From Candidatus Accumulibacter conexus (lineage in GTDB: Bacteria > Pseudomonadota > Gammaproteobacteria > Burkholderiales > Rhodocyclaceae): a stretch of 46,715 nucleotides of DNA. The notes beneath the pieces were generated by a model. The model did not search any database, was not told where the DNA came from, and worked only from the letters and a program-made list of their open reading frames with translations. Below are positions 16,149 through 24,066 of the stretch, piece after piece; positions within the stretch are counted from its first letter, which is position 1; every line of letters starts with the position of its first letter. The stretch is taken from contig JAGFNJ010000042.1 in NCBI GenBank assembly GCA_017592775.1, positions 1 to 46,715 on the forward strand, read 5' to 3'. Position numbers and translations under genes: made by a program.

Positions 16149-17597
16149 TCATTTCAGGTTGAGCCAGGCCAGCGGGTCGATCGGCTTTCCCTGATGACGA
16201 ATTTCAAAGTATAAACCGGATTCCGGGTTGCCACCGCTGTTGCCGACGGTGGCTATCATGTCGCCGCCATGCACGTCGTCGCCGACCTGTTTCAGCAGCG
16301 CGTCATTGTTGGCATAGATCGACAGGTAGCTGCTGCCATGGTCGACGATCATCAGATTGCCGAAACCGCGCATCCATTCGGCAAACACGACGCGCCCGCC
16401 GGCGATGCTTCTGACATCGGAGCCGGCGTTCGCGCGAATGAAGATGCCCTTCCAGGTACTTCCCTCCTGGCGTGCGCTGCCGAATCGATTGGCAACGGCG
16501 CCCCTTGTCGGCAGGCGCAGTTCTCCCCGCTGGCGTGCCAGGCCTCCCGCCGAAGGCGCCACCGGCGGCGCTGGCTCACTACGACCTTCGGCGGCTGCCG
16601 GAGCCTTCGCCGCCGGGTCCGTCTCGAGTGGCGGGGCGGCGGAGCGTGGCAGCCTTTCCTGGCGCAACTCGGGTCTCGCCATTTCCCGGCGCTGCGCTTC
16701 CCGGTGTGCGCTTTCCCGGCGCGCGGTTTCGCGAATTTCGTTGGCTCGCGCGTCGGCTAGCCGGGCGGCGATGATTCTCGCCAGGCGGTCGATCAGTTCT
16801 GTCAGGCGCTTCTCATCGCGCTGCAGGTTACCGATCTCGCGTCGTTGCGTCAGGATCTGGTCCGCCACCTTGTTCAGCATCGCCTGCCGCTGTTCCCGCT
16901 GCGCCAGCAGACGGGCGTGGTCTTCCTGCTGCCTCAGTTCCGCCGCGGACAGTTGTTCGGCCTGCTGGCGAGTCTCGCTGGCCAGCGCCTGCTTGCGTTG
17001 CAGCGTCGATTCGATGTCGATCAGCAACTGGCGGCGTGTCCGGCCGATCGCCTCGAGGTACCGGAGATCGCGAGCCGACTGATTCGGGTCTTCGCCGTTG
17101 AGCAGCAGGCGCAGGGGATCCGGATTGCCACGCAAGTACTGCCTATAGAGCAGCTTCTCGAGTTGACCCTGTTGCGCGCGCAGTCCCTTCTCGAGTTCGC
17201 GCGACTCGGCGTCGAGATTCCTGAGCGTGGCCTGCAGCTTGCCGATCTGCGTCGTCAGGCCGTGCAGTTCACGCTGCGTCGACGAGATAGCCCGTTCGGC
17301 GTCCTGCAACTGATCCGCCACATCCTTGCGCGATCCCTCGGCGGCGGCCATGTCCCGGCGCAGAGTCTCGATCTGGGCGCGCAGCGACCTAAGATCGCCT
17401 TGCCGTTCGGCCACTTCGCCGGCCGAGGCGGCGGTCGCGTCCTTGCCGCCGGGCTTGCTGCTCGTGGCCAGGGTCGGCCCGACGAACGCCAGCGTCAAGG
17501 TCAGTGCGCAAGCCAGGCGGGTAATGCGCAACGGGAGGCAACCCCGGGTGCCGGCGCCCCTGGCGTCGGGCGGCGTCGGGCTGTGTGGCACACCCAT
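16149..17597 (-). CDS. envC: Murein hydrolase activator EnvC (degenerate M23 domain)
   Basis: About 482 residues from ATG at 17597; the frame runs on to 17747 but that part overlaps arsR and its promoter. It has a signal peptide (LACALTLTLAFVGPTLA), then two long coiled-coil stretches (about residues 55-260), an Ala/Pro/Arg-rich linker and a C-terminal LytM/M23 fold. The zinc ligands are missing: the usual HxxxD is replaced by STWKGIFIRANAGSDV and HxH by LYFEIRH, as in E. coli EnvC. Like that protein it should activate the AmiA/AmiB amidases at the septum (through FtsEX in E. coli) rather than cut murein itself. First gene of the envC-ctpA-hypothetical-moeB operon. Confidence 0.9.
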   Translation of the reverse strand: MGVPHSPTPPDARGAGTRGCLPLRITRLACALTLTLAFVGPTLATSSKPGGKDATAASAGEVAERQGDLRSLRAQIETLRRDMAAAEGSRKDVADQLQDAERAISSTQRELHGLTTQIGKLQATLRNLDAESRELEKGLRAQQGQLEKLLYRQYLRGNPDPLRLLLNGEDPNQSARDLRYLEAIGRTRRQLLIDIESTLQRKQALASETRQQAEQLSAAELRQQEDHARLLAQREQRQAMLNKVADQILTQRREIGNLQRDEKRLTELIDRLARIIAARLADARANEIRETARRESAHREAQRREMARPELRQERLPRSAAPPLETDPAAKAPAAAEGRSEPAPPVAPSAGGLARQRGELRLPTRGAVANRFGSARQEGSTWKGIFIRANAGSDVRSIAGGRVVFAEWMRGFGNLMIVDHGSSYLSIYANNDALLKQVGDDVHGGDMIATVGNSGGNPESGLYFEIRHQGKPIDPLAWLNLK

Positions 17598-17614
17598 TGT
17601 CAAAGGCTTTGTTC

Positions 17615-17636
17615 TATAATGATAGATTACATTATA
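17615..17636. promoter_or_regulatory. AT-rich inverted repeat, likely ArsR operator / divergent promoter
   Basis: TATAATG (17615-17621), 8-base spacer, CATTATA (17630-17636): a perfect 7-base dyad in the 49-base gap between envC and arsR. TATAAT hexamers occur on both strands within it (plus 17633-17638; minus 17636-17631), so it probably overlaps both -10 regions. The plus -35 would be a weak TTGTTC at 17609. AT-rich dyads over the promoter are typical operators of ArsR-family repressors. Binding is an inference. Confidence 0.55.
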
Positions 17637-17646
17637 ATCAATTGTC

Positions 17647-17964
17647 TTGGCGAACGTGCCTGTCCGGACCAGTCTCATCGACAAGCAGGAGCATATCGAA
17701 CAGGCGGCACGCGCGCTGAAGTCGATATCGCACCCCCTGCGCCTCAAGATCCTGTGCGTGATCGGCGATCAGGACGCTTGCGTGCAGGAGATCGTGGACG
17801 CGGTGGGTACATCGCAGAGCAACATTTCCCAGCATCTTGCCATCCTTCGCGAGAAGGGTGTGCTGCTCGCGCGCAAGGACGCCAACCGTGTCTACTATCG
17901 GGTCGGCGATGCCCGCACCTTGCAGTTGATTGGCATGATGCGCGAGGTGTTCTGCGGCGGCTAG
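17647..17964 (+). CDS. ArsR-family regulator with SqrR/BigR-like cysteine spacing
   Basis: About 105 residues from TTG at 17647, or 102 from GTG at 17656. A winged helix-turn-helix (SISHPLRLKILCVIGD, then TSQSNISQHLAILREKGVL, then the wing KDANRVYYRV) is typical of the ArsR family. There is no CxC arsenic/metal motif in the recognition-helix region. Numbered from the TTG, cysteines lie at 37 (in LKILC), 45 and 103 (VFCGG); the 37-103 distance of 66 equals that of the persulfide-sensing pair in SqrR (C41/C107) and BigR (C42/C108), as I recall it. The next genes encode a rhodanese and a glutaredoxin, which fits a sulfane-sulfur or thiol-redox sensor. The start lies so close to the predicted -10 that the mRNA may be nearly leaderless. 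Confidence 0.85.
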   Translation: MANVPVRTSLIDKQEHIEQAARALKSISHPLRLKILCVIGDQDACVQEIVDAVGTSQSNISQHLAILREKGVLLARKDANRVYYRVGDARTLQLIGMMREVFCGG

Positions 17965-18076
17965 CGGTCGCGGTGGAGTGTTGGCGGTGGTGGCGCCGCG
18001 CCCGCGCGAGCCGTCCGGCGCCCGGCAGGTCTCGGCGAATCTCGTTTCTTGGCCGCGTTGGTTTGTGGAGCTTCGA

Positions 18077-18496
18077 TTGGAATTCATACAGCAAAACCTT
18101 CTTCTGGTAGCCGTCGCCGTGGTCAGTGGCACGATGCTCCTGACCCTTTCGGTACGTCGTCCCGGCGGCGCGAAATCGCTGACCGCGACCCAGGCAACGA
18201 TGCTGATCAATCGCGAGAATGCGCAGTTGATCGATGTTCGCGAACCCAACGAGTACGTCAATGGCCACGTTGCGGACTCACGCAACATTCCTGTCGGGTC
18301 GCTCGCCGAGCGTGCCGGCGAACTGGAGCCGTTGAAGGACAAACCGGTGATTCTCGTCTGCCAGTCGGGTGCCCGTTCATCCGAGGCCTGCGCCACTTTG
18401 GGCAAGCTTGGTTTCTCGCGGGTGCACACGCTCGAAGGTGGGGTGGTGGGCTGGGCCGAGGCAGGTCTGCCGCTCAAGAAAGGCGCGCGCAGATGA
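18077..18496 (+). CDS. Membrane-anchored rhodanese-like protein
   Basis: 139 residues from TTG at 18077 (GGAG 7 bases upstream), which gives a start at LEFIQQNLLL; the frame extends to 17978 but that part has no good ribosome site. One N-terminal transmembrane helix (NLLLVAVAVVSGTMLLTL) is followed by a single rhodanese domain with IDVREPNEYVNGHV and the active-site loop CQSGARS, whose Cys would carry the persulfide. Single-domain rhodaneses move sulfane sulfur between thiols. Its stop overlaps the glutaredoxin start (ATGA), so the two are translationally coupled. Confidence 0.9.
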   Translation: MEFIQQNLLLVAVAVVSGTMLLTLSVRRPGGAKSLTATQATMLINRENAQLIDVREPNEYVNGHVADSRNIPVGSLAERAGELEPLKDKPVILVCQSGARSSEACATLGKLGFSRVHTLEGGVVGWAEAGLPLKKGARR

Positions 18497-18768
18497 GTGT
18501 CGAACCGCGCGTTCTGATGTACTCCACCGCCGTCTGCCCTTTCTGCGTGCGCGCCGAGCAACTGCTGCGCGCGCGTGGCGTTGCCGCGATCGAGAAGGTG
18601 CGCATCGACCTCGATCCCCAGCGCCGCCTCGAGATGGTCGAAAAGACCGCCAGGCGCACCGTTCCACAGATCTTTATCGGCGAGGCGCACATCGGTGGGT
18701 GCGATGAACTGATGGCCCTCGATCGTGCCGGCAAGCTGCTGCCCCTGCTGGCGGGTGAGTCCACCTGA
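18493..18768 (+). CDS. grxC: Glutaredoxin 3 (GrxC type)
   Basis: 91 residues. Glutathione-dependent dithiol oxidoreductase with active site CPFC (residues 15-18), the TVPQIFI cis-proline loop and the GGCDEL glutathione-binding motif. Coupled by a 4-base overlap to the rhodanese gene, and secB follows 50 bases later; grxC-secB adjacency is widespread in proteobacteria. It may reduce persulfides made by its neighbour, but this is inferred from position. Confidence 0.95.
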   Translation: MSVEPRVLMYSTAVCPFCVRAEQLLRARGVAAIEKVRIDLDPQRRLEMVEKTARRTVPQIFIGEAHIGGCDELMALDRAGKLLPLLAGEST

Positions 18769-18818
18769 CACCTGCCCCCCGAGCCGTTACCAACCTCTCC
18801 ACACTCCATGAGCCGACA

Positions 18819-19286
18819 ATGAGCGAACAAGAAGCCCCCGTTTTTGCGATCGAGAAGATCTACGTCAAGGACCTCTCCGTCGAAGTGCCCAATGCCCCGC
18901 AGATCTTTCTGGAGCGTGAAACTCCGCAGATCAGCATCCAGTTGCAGACCAATGCCCAAGGTGTTGGCGAGGGAGTTTTCGAGGTGACCTTGACGACCAC
19001 GGTGACCTCGAAACTCGAAGACAAGACGGTGTTCCTGGTCGAGGTCGGTCAGGCCGGCATCTTCCGCATCCAGAACGTGCCCAGCGAGAACATGGAGCCG
19101 TTGCTGTCGATCGCCTGTCCCAACATTCTCTTTCCCTACTCTCGCGAAGTCGTTTCGGATGCCGTTACACGTGCCGGTTTCCAACCGGTAATGCTGCAAC
19201 CGGTCAATTTTGAAGCACTGTACATGGCGCGTCAGCAACAGCAGGAGGCCGCCAAGGCAGCAGCGGGCGAGGCAACGATTCAGTAG
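18819..19286 (+). CDS. secB: Protein-export chaperone SecB
   Basis: 155 residues. A tetrameric cytoplasmic chaperone that holds preproteins unfolded and hands them to SecA. The family pattern is clear: FAIEKIYVKDLSVEVPNAP at the N-terminus, QISIQLQTNAQ in the middle, and CPNILFPYSREVVSDAVTRAGFQPVMLQPVNF near the C-terminus. The tail is Gln/Ala-rich. Lies between grxC and the SH3-domain gene on the same strand. Confidence 0.97.
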   Translation: MSEQEAPVFAIEKIYVKDLSVEVPNAPQIFLERETPQISIQLQTNAQGVGEGVFEVTLTTTVTSKLEDKTVFLVEVGQAGIFRIQNVPSENMEPLLSIACPNILFPYSREVVSDAVTRAGFQPVMLQPVNFEALYMARQQQQEAAKAAAGEATIQ

Positions 19287-19303
19287 TCGGCAGAAAGCCG
19301 TCG

Positions 19304-19738
19304 ATGAAGCGACTATTGACGCTGCTGCTTACCGCGGGTCTTGCCGGGCCCGCGCTGGCCATCGAGTACCGTACCGTCGACGCGGCGACCGTTCTCTACG
19401 ATGCCCCGTCCCAGAAAGGCAGCAAGCTGTTCGTCATCAAGCGCGGGACACCGGTCGAACTGGTGGTGGTTCTTGAGGGATGGTCGAAGGTGCGCGATGC
19501 CGATGGCAGTCTCGCCTGGATCGAGAGCAAGTATCTCGGCAAGCGGCGGACGCTGATCGTGACCACGGCGCGCGGCCAGATCAGGCAGAACGCCGACGAT
19601 TCGGCACCAGTCAGCTTCGAAGCCGAGAAGAACGTGTCGCTGGATTTCGTCGAAGTGGTGCCGGGTGGTTGGGTCAAGGTGCGCCATCGTGACGGACAGT
19701 CCGGCTTCGTCCGCATCAACCAGATCTGGGGTCTCTGA
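19304..19738 (+). CDS. Periplasmic SH3-domain protein
   Basis: 144 residues. It begins with a signal peptide (MKRLLTLLLTAGLAGPALA). Two bacterial SH3 (SH3b-like) units follow: about residues 24-80 (LYDAPSQKGSKLFVIKRGTPVELV, WSKVRD, WIESKYL) and about 85-144 (RQNADDSAPVSFEAEKNVSLDFVE, WVKVRH, GFVRINQIWG). Such domains bind peptidoglycan or protein ligands; no enzymatic domain is attached. It follows secB by 17 bases and precedes gpsA by 6, so it is likely cotranscribed with both. Precise role unknown. Confidence 0.88.
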   Translation: MKRLLTLLLTAGLAGPALAIEYRTVDAATVLYDAPSQKGSKLFVIKRGTPVELVVVLEGWSKVRDADGSLAWIESKYLGKRRTLIVTTARGQIRQNADDSAPVSFEAEKNVSLDFVEVVPGGWVKVRHRDGQSGFVRINQIWGL

Positions 19739-19744
19739 GCGCCG

Positions 19745-20734
19745 ATGAAACTGGCCGTGCTGGGAGCCGGCGCCTGGGGAACCGCGCTGGCCATCGCCTT
19801 CAGTGCGCGGCACGCGGTGACGCTCTGGGCGCGCCGGGCCGAGGTGAGAGGCGTCCTGCGCGACGATCGGGAGAATCGCCGCTTTCTTCCAGGGCATCGC
19901 TTCCCCGACGCGTTGCTGATCGGCGATGATTTCGAGCGGGCTGCCGCCGATGCCGATCTGCTGCTGGTGGCTACCCCCGTTTCCGGCCTGCGCGCTACCG
20001 TCGCTCGCCTGCGCGATGCCGGCGTCGTCAAACCGCTACTCTGGGCGTGCAAGGGCCTGGAGGCCGAAACGGCAAAACTGCCGCACCAGATCGTCGCTGA
20101 AGAACTCGGTGCGCAGGCGCTTTGCGGCGCACTCTCCGGGCCCAGTTTCGCCGAGGAAGTCGCGCGCGGCCTGCCGGCGGCGGTGGCGCTGGCCGCCAAC
20201 GACGCCGAGTTCGGCCATCGGACCGCGCGTGCGTTGCACAGCCCGCATTTCCGGATCTATGCCAACGATGACTTGCCCGGCGTTGAAGTCGGCGGTGGCG
20301 TGAAGAACATCATGGCGATCGCCACTGGGGTCTGCGATGGTCTTGGGCTCGGTCTCAATGCGCGCGCGGCCCTCATCACGCGCGGTCTGGCCGAGATTGC
20401 CCGTTTTGGAGTCGCCCTTGGCGGTCATCCACAAACCTTCATGGGGCTGGCCGGCATGGGCGATCTGATCCTCACCTGCACCGGCGACCTGTCGCGCAAT
20501 CGGCGCGTTGGTCTTGCCCTGGGTGTGGGCAAGACGCTGGCGCAGATTCTCGATGATCTCGGTCATGTCGCCGAGGGCGTCAGCACGACACGCGAAGTTG
20601 CGCGCCTGTCGGCGCAGATGGGGATCGACATGCCCATCACCCGGGCTGTCGACGCCATCCTCTATCGCGATGAACCAGCGGCACTGGCGGTCGAGACGCT
20701 GCTGAGCCGCGACCCGAAGATCGAGGCGAGCTAG
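19745..20734 (+). CDS. gpsA: NAD(P)-dependent glycerol-3-phosphate dehydrogenase
   Basis: 329 residues. Reduces dihydroxyacetone phosphate to sn-glycerol 3-phosphate for phospholipid synthesis. Seen: the N-terminal Rossmann loop [10 protein letters not shown], the [15 protein letters not shown] motif, the catalytic-lysine region [21 protein letters not shown], and the C-terminal helical domain with [13 protein letters not shown] and SRNRRVGL. Last gene of the secB-SH3-gpsA run. A hairpin follows the stop. Confidence 0.97.
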   Translation: MKLAVLGAGAWGTALAIAFSARHAVTLWARRAEVRGVLRDDRENRRFLPGHRFPDALLIGDDFERAAADADLLLVATPVSGLRATVARLRDAGVVKPLLWACKGLEAETAKLPHQIVAEELGAQALCGALSGPSFAEEVARGLPAAVALAANDAEFGHRTARALHSPHFRIYANDDLPGVEVGGGVKNIMAIATGVCDGLGLGLNARAALITRGLAEIARFGVALGGHPQTFMGLAGMGDLILTCTGDLSRNRRVGLALGVGKTLAQILDDLGHVAEGVSTTREVARLSAQMGIDMPITRAVDAILYRDEPAALAVETLLSRDPKIEAS

Positions 20735-20744
20735 GCCGCCGGTT

Positions 20745-20759
20745 GCCGCTCATAGCGGC
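20745..20759. terminator. Hairpin after gpsA
   Basis: GCCGCT, loop CAT, AGCGGC: a perfect 6-bp stem 11 bases past the gpsA stop. There is no U-tract, so intrinsic termination is doubtful. Confidence 0.35.
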
Positions 20760-20943
20760 CAGCGCTACAAACGACCGCCAGGGTCCCGCCGTGCATGATC
20801 GCGTCGGCGAGGGCTACACCGACTCCCATGTCGGGGCCTCGCGCTCGAGGCCGTCATCGCCAACTGGTCCGGGATTCCGCGCTCGCCAGCTTCGCGAATG
20901 ACCTGCCTGCTGGGCTCGCGCCATCCCCACTTGATGCTGGCGT

Positions 20944-20977
20944 ATTCTCGGCCGCCGCGGCCGCCGCGGCCGAGAAT
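20944..20977. terminator. Strong hairpin between convergent gpsA and malQ
   Basis: ATTCTCGGCCGC (20944-20955) pairs perfectly with GCGGCCGAGAAT (20966-20977) around a 10-base loop. It lies about 50 bases downstream of the malQ stop. A bidirectional terminator or mRNA-end stabiliser is likely; no U-run is present on either side. The rest of the 20735-21027 gap shows no convincing gene. Confidence 0.45.
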
Positions 20978-21027
20978 CTTGGCGCGAACGGCAGTCGCCG
21001 TTCGCCGATCTCCGGTAGCGCTTTCGC

Positions 21028-22554
21028 TCAGGCGCGATGGCGGCCGTACAGGCGCGCCAGTTCCGCAAGCCGATGCGCGTGCGATGCGTCCACCCACTTC
21101 CACGTGAAGCGCCACTCCCACGAGCCTTCGCTGAGGCTCGGTTGATTCATGCGGTGCGTCGAGTCGAGTCCGAGCACGTCCTGCATCGGGATGACGCAGA
21201 GTGCGGCCACCGAGGAATTGGCAAGGCGGATCAGATGCCACTGTGGCTCTGCCCGGGCCTCGGCGCCGCCGCCGAGGTAGTTGATTATGTGGTCGCGCTC
21301 CGACGGCCTCAGTGACTTCCACCAGCCAAGGGTCGTGTCGTTGTCATGGGTTCCGGTATACACGACGGTGTTGGCGTCGTAGTTGTGCGGCAGGTAGAGG
21401 TTGTTGGCGTCACCGTCGAAGGCGAACTGCAGGATGCGCATGCCCGGCAAACCGATCGCCTCGCGCAGCGCGTTGACCTCGGGAGTGATAATGCCGAGAT
21501 CCTCGGCGATGATGCGCAGCCTGCCCTGCGCATCACCCAGTTCGCGGCGCATGGCCGCAAACACGGCTTCTCCCGGCCCGGGCCGCCATTTGCCGTCGAT
21601 TGCCGTCTTGGCGGTGGCCGGAATCTCCCAGAACGACTCGAAGCCACGAAAGTGGTCGATGCGGACGACATCGCAGAGTTTCATCGTCTGCCGCATTCGC
21701 TCGATCCACCAGCGATAGCCCTCGGCAGCGTGTGCGGGCCAGCGGTACAGCGGGTTGCCCCAGCGCTGGCCGGTGGCACTGAAGTAATCCGGCGGTACGC
21801 CGGCGACCACGCGCGGCCGGCCCTTCTTGTCGAGATCGAACAGTCCTGGATTCGACCAGACATCGGCGCTGTGTGCGGCGACGAAAATCGGCAGGTCGCC
21901 GACGATCTCGATGTGCCGAGCGTTGGCGTAGTCCTTCAGCTTCGCCCATTGGTCGTGGAAGCGCCACTGGCAGAATTTCCAGAACTTCATTTCGTCGGCG
22001 TACTTGAGGAGGGCTTCCTTGAGCGCAACGGGCTGCCGCTGGGCCAGCGGCGCGGGCCAGTCCTGCCACATCCTGCCATTGCCGCCATGGGCGATGTCGA
22101 GCGCCATGAACAGGGCGTAGTCGTCGAGCCAGTCCCTGGCCGCGCTGCAGAAAGCTTCGAAGGCGCTCTGTTCCGGCGTGTTCTTGCGGCCGAAGAACCG
22201 CTTGGCCGCGCGCCGCAAGCGCGCGACGCGAAAGTCCCGCACGCTCGCATAATCGACCCGGGTTTCAGGGAATTCGGGGACCGACGCCAGGTCGACGTCG
22301 GTCAGCCAACCGGCGTCGCGCAGTTGCGACAGGTCGATCAACAGTTCGTTGCCGGCGAAAGCCGACGGGCTGATGTAGGGGGAGTTGCCCGGTCCGACGC
22401 TGCCGAGTGGCAGCACCTGCCAGAGCGATTGGCCGGCGGCGACCAGCCAGTCGACAAAGTGGTAGGCGGCCGGGCCGAGGTCGCCCGAGCCATGCGGACC
22501 GGGGAGTGAAGTGGGGTGAAGGAGAATGCCGCTCTGGCGGGGAAGTGAAGTCAT
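21028..22554 (-). CDS. malQ: 4-alpha-glucanotransferase (amylomaltase)
   Basis: 508 residues, glycoside hydrolase family 77. Moves alpha-1,4-glucan segments between acceptors in maltodextrin or glycogen metabolism. Seen: the N-terminal SGILLHPTSLPGPHGSGDLG and GNSPYISPSAFAGN; the nucleophile Asp in VRIDHFRGFESFWEIP; the acid/base Glu in IIAEDLG; and the third acid in THDNDTTLGWW. The start ATG at 22554 has AAAGGA 5 bases upstream. It stands alone on the minus strand after a 447-base gap, with no maltose-uptake genes nearby, so glycogen turnover is the likelier role. Confidence 0.96.
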   Translation of the reverse strand: MTSLPRQSGILLHPTSLPGPHGSGDLGPAAYHFVDWLVAAGQSLWQVLPLGSVGPGNSPYISPSAFAGNELLIDLSQLRDAGWLTDVDLASVPEFPETRVDYASVRDFRVARLRRAAKRFFGRKNTPEQSAFEAFCSAARDWLDDYALFMALDIAHGGNGRMWQDWPAPLAQRQPVALKEALLKYADEMKFWKFCQWRFHDQWAKLKDYANARHIEIVGDLPIFVAAHSADVWSNPGLFDLDKKGRPRVVAGVPPDYFSATGQRWGNPLYRWPAHAAEGYRWWIERMRQTMKLCDVVRIDHFRGFESFWEIPATAKTAIDGKWRPGPGEAVFAAMRRELGDAQGRLRIIAEDLGIITPEVNALREAIGLPGMRILQFAFDGDANNLYLPHNYDANTVVYTGTHDNDTTLGWWKSLRPSERDHIINYLGGGAEARAEPQWHLIRLANSSVAALCVIPMQDVLGLDSTHRMNQPSLSEGSWEWRFTWKWVDASHAHRLAELARLYGRHRA

Positions 22555-23001
22555 GCTGGTCCTTTGTGTTGATCCGGGTGATCGGCCGCTGGCGGGCCAG
22601 GAAAAACCGTAATGCTAACCTGCATTTGGCCGTCGCGAAACGCGCCGCGCTGGCTGGATCCGTCTGCCTGGCGGCGGCAAGTCCCGGGCCGGGGGCGGAC
22701 GACTGCGGGCGGCGGTCCGCAGGCCCGCCGCCCTGGCGAGGAGTCGGCAATGGGTGCTGTCGGTCGATTCTCGTCGCGCGTCCCTGTCTGAGCGGGGTTC
22801 GCTGCGGCCAGCGAACCGTGCGAGGGTGGCAGGCCAGTCATCTCTTCCGACGCGGCGGCGGATCGGTTCAACCGACCCGTTCAGGGTGATACGGGCCGGG
22901 GTGGCCGGCGGCAAGGGCCGCCGTTCGTCGCGCTGCGCGGCGTCGTACGGCGGGCCGGCTCGCCAGCCCGCTCGGCACATCCCCGGGAAGACGCGATGGT
23001 T
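22555..23001. other. Non-coding, hairpin-rich gap between the YSC84 gene and malQ
   Basis: 447 bases with no convincing gene; open frames here are of low-complexity composition. It holds several strong inverted repeats: GGGCGGCGG/CCGCCGCCC with a 9-base loop (22707-22733), GGTTCGCTG/CAGCGAACC with a 4-base loop (22796-22817), and TCGGTT/AACCGA with almost no loop near 22862. The gap is the 3' side of the YSC84 gene and the 5' side of malQ. Confidence 0.6.
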
Positions 23002-23583
23002 CTAGTCGTTGAGTCGGGTGATCTTGTTCCCCTGCAGGCCAAGGCCAGCCATCAGCCCCTTCTGACTGAAGATGAAGGCGTAGATGTCGTCCTTCGCGGT
23101 CGTCGAAGTCAGCGACTTGCCCATGCCCTGGTCGACCACCACGATCGAGGGGCCAACACCGACCTCGAATCCGTCATTCTCGCTCAGGGCCTTGAGCGAT
23201 TTTTCGTTCATGAAGAACATGGCATAGCCGTACTGCTGTGCACCGGCTTGCAGTCCATAGGAAGCTCCGGAGGTGTTGTAGTAGCCCGCTACCTTACCGC
23301 CCGTGAAGAGGACGCCATCTCCGTACTGCCCGCCGACGACCAGACCGGCTTTGGTGATTTTCGGGAACACGAGGACGGCAACAGCCTCCCTTGACAGGAG
23401 CCTGGCCGCCGGGACGCCGGCGATCAGTTTCTGATAGGTGTTGCGCGCGTCTCGTTCGAGCGCCCCGCGCGAGTCCGCCGCGAGGGCGCTCGCCGGCGCC
23501 AGCAGCGCCGCAATCACGGCGATCAGGAACCAACGGGATACCTGCGAGCCCCGCGCAACAAACGTGTTGTAAAGCTTGTACAT
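23002..23583 (-). CDS. YSC84/SYLF-domain lipid-binding protein
   Basis: 193 residues from ATG at 23583 (a run of G six to eight bases upstream), rather than the longer frame to 23613. A signal peptide (WFLIAVIAALLAPASALA) is followed by the SYLF/YSC84 domain: AVAVLVFPKITKAGLVVGGQYGDGVLF, YYNTSGASYGLQAGAQQYGYAMFFMNE and VVVDQGMGKSLTSTTAKDDIYAFIFSQKGLMAGLGLQG. Eukaryotic members bind phosphoinositides; bacterial ones are periplasmic or outer-membrane associated with poorly known roles. Monocistronic by its surroundings. Confidence 0.88.
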   Translation of the reverse strand: MYKLYNTFVARGSQVSRWFLIAVIAALLAPASALAADSRGALERDARNTYQKLIAGVPAARLLSREAVAVLVFPKITKAGLVVGGQYGDGVLFTGGKVAGYYNTSGASYGLQAGAQQYGYAMFFMNEKSLKALSENDGFEVGVGPSIVVVDQGMGKSLTSTTAKDDIYAFIFSQKGLMAGLGLQGNKITRLND

Positions 23584-24066
23584 AGAGTTACCCCCCTGAA
23601 GAATTGCCGCCACGTAGAAGCCGCCCGCTCTTGCGGGTCAGTTTGCCATGATAACCGAATGCCTGCCCCTTCGGCGGGTCCACCTGCCTCCTGCGTTGGC
23701 GCCCGCGAACTCGCTGGATCGATCCCCGTAGCAGCGAGCGCTGCCAGTTGTTCTGCCAGCGACATGATGATCCGCAGCGGCACGATCGGCGCCGGTGTTG
23801 CGACCGCGACTTGGCTAATGCCAGTCCGCCTCGCACTGACAAGGCTATAATGACCAGAGGGGCTCTTGCCGCTCCAGCGTCTCGACGACGGAGAGCCCCG
23901 GTCGGTCCGGCGGACTCGGTCGTCCAGCCCAATCGTCCGACCTGCCGACAGAAGAGGCTGCTTCGGTCGGCGGCAACGGCGGCGCGAGTGCTAGGTCTCC
24001 CGCGTGGAGTCCGGTGCGGGTTCGGACCACAGACAGGCCATCATCATAGTCCGAGGGGAACAGATC
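23584..24066. other. Divergent upstream region and leader of the Pta-AckA operon
   Basis: 483 bases between the YSC84 gene and the MaoC-Pta gene; no credible gene seen. A perfect TATAAT lies at 23846-23851 on the plus strand but lacks a good -35 at 16-18 bases. Just after it GGGGCTCT (23859-23866) pairs with AGAGCCCC (23892-23899), an 8-bp stem that would sit at the head of a leader of about 210 bases. Confidence 0.5.

Noticed and set aside
17598-17747. Upstream extension of envC to 17747
   Set aside because: It would overlap arsR and the dyad promoter, and the added 50 residues precede the signal peptide.
20735-21027. A possible small gene or tRNA between gpsA and malQ
   Set aside because: No cloverleaf or coding pattern; the region is explained by two hairpins and GC-rich filler.
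22615-22980. 121-codon minus-strand frame in the gap before malQ
   Set aside because: Arg/Pro/Ala-rich composition, no ribosome site, and it spans strong hairpins; typical of a random GC-rich frame.
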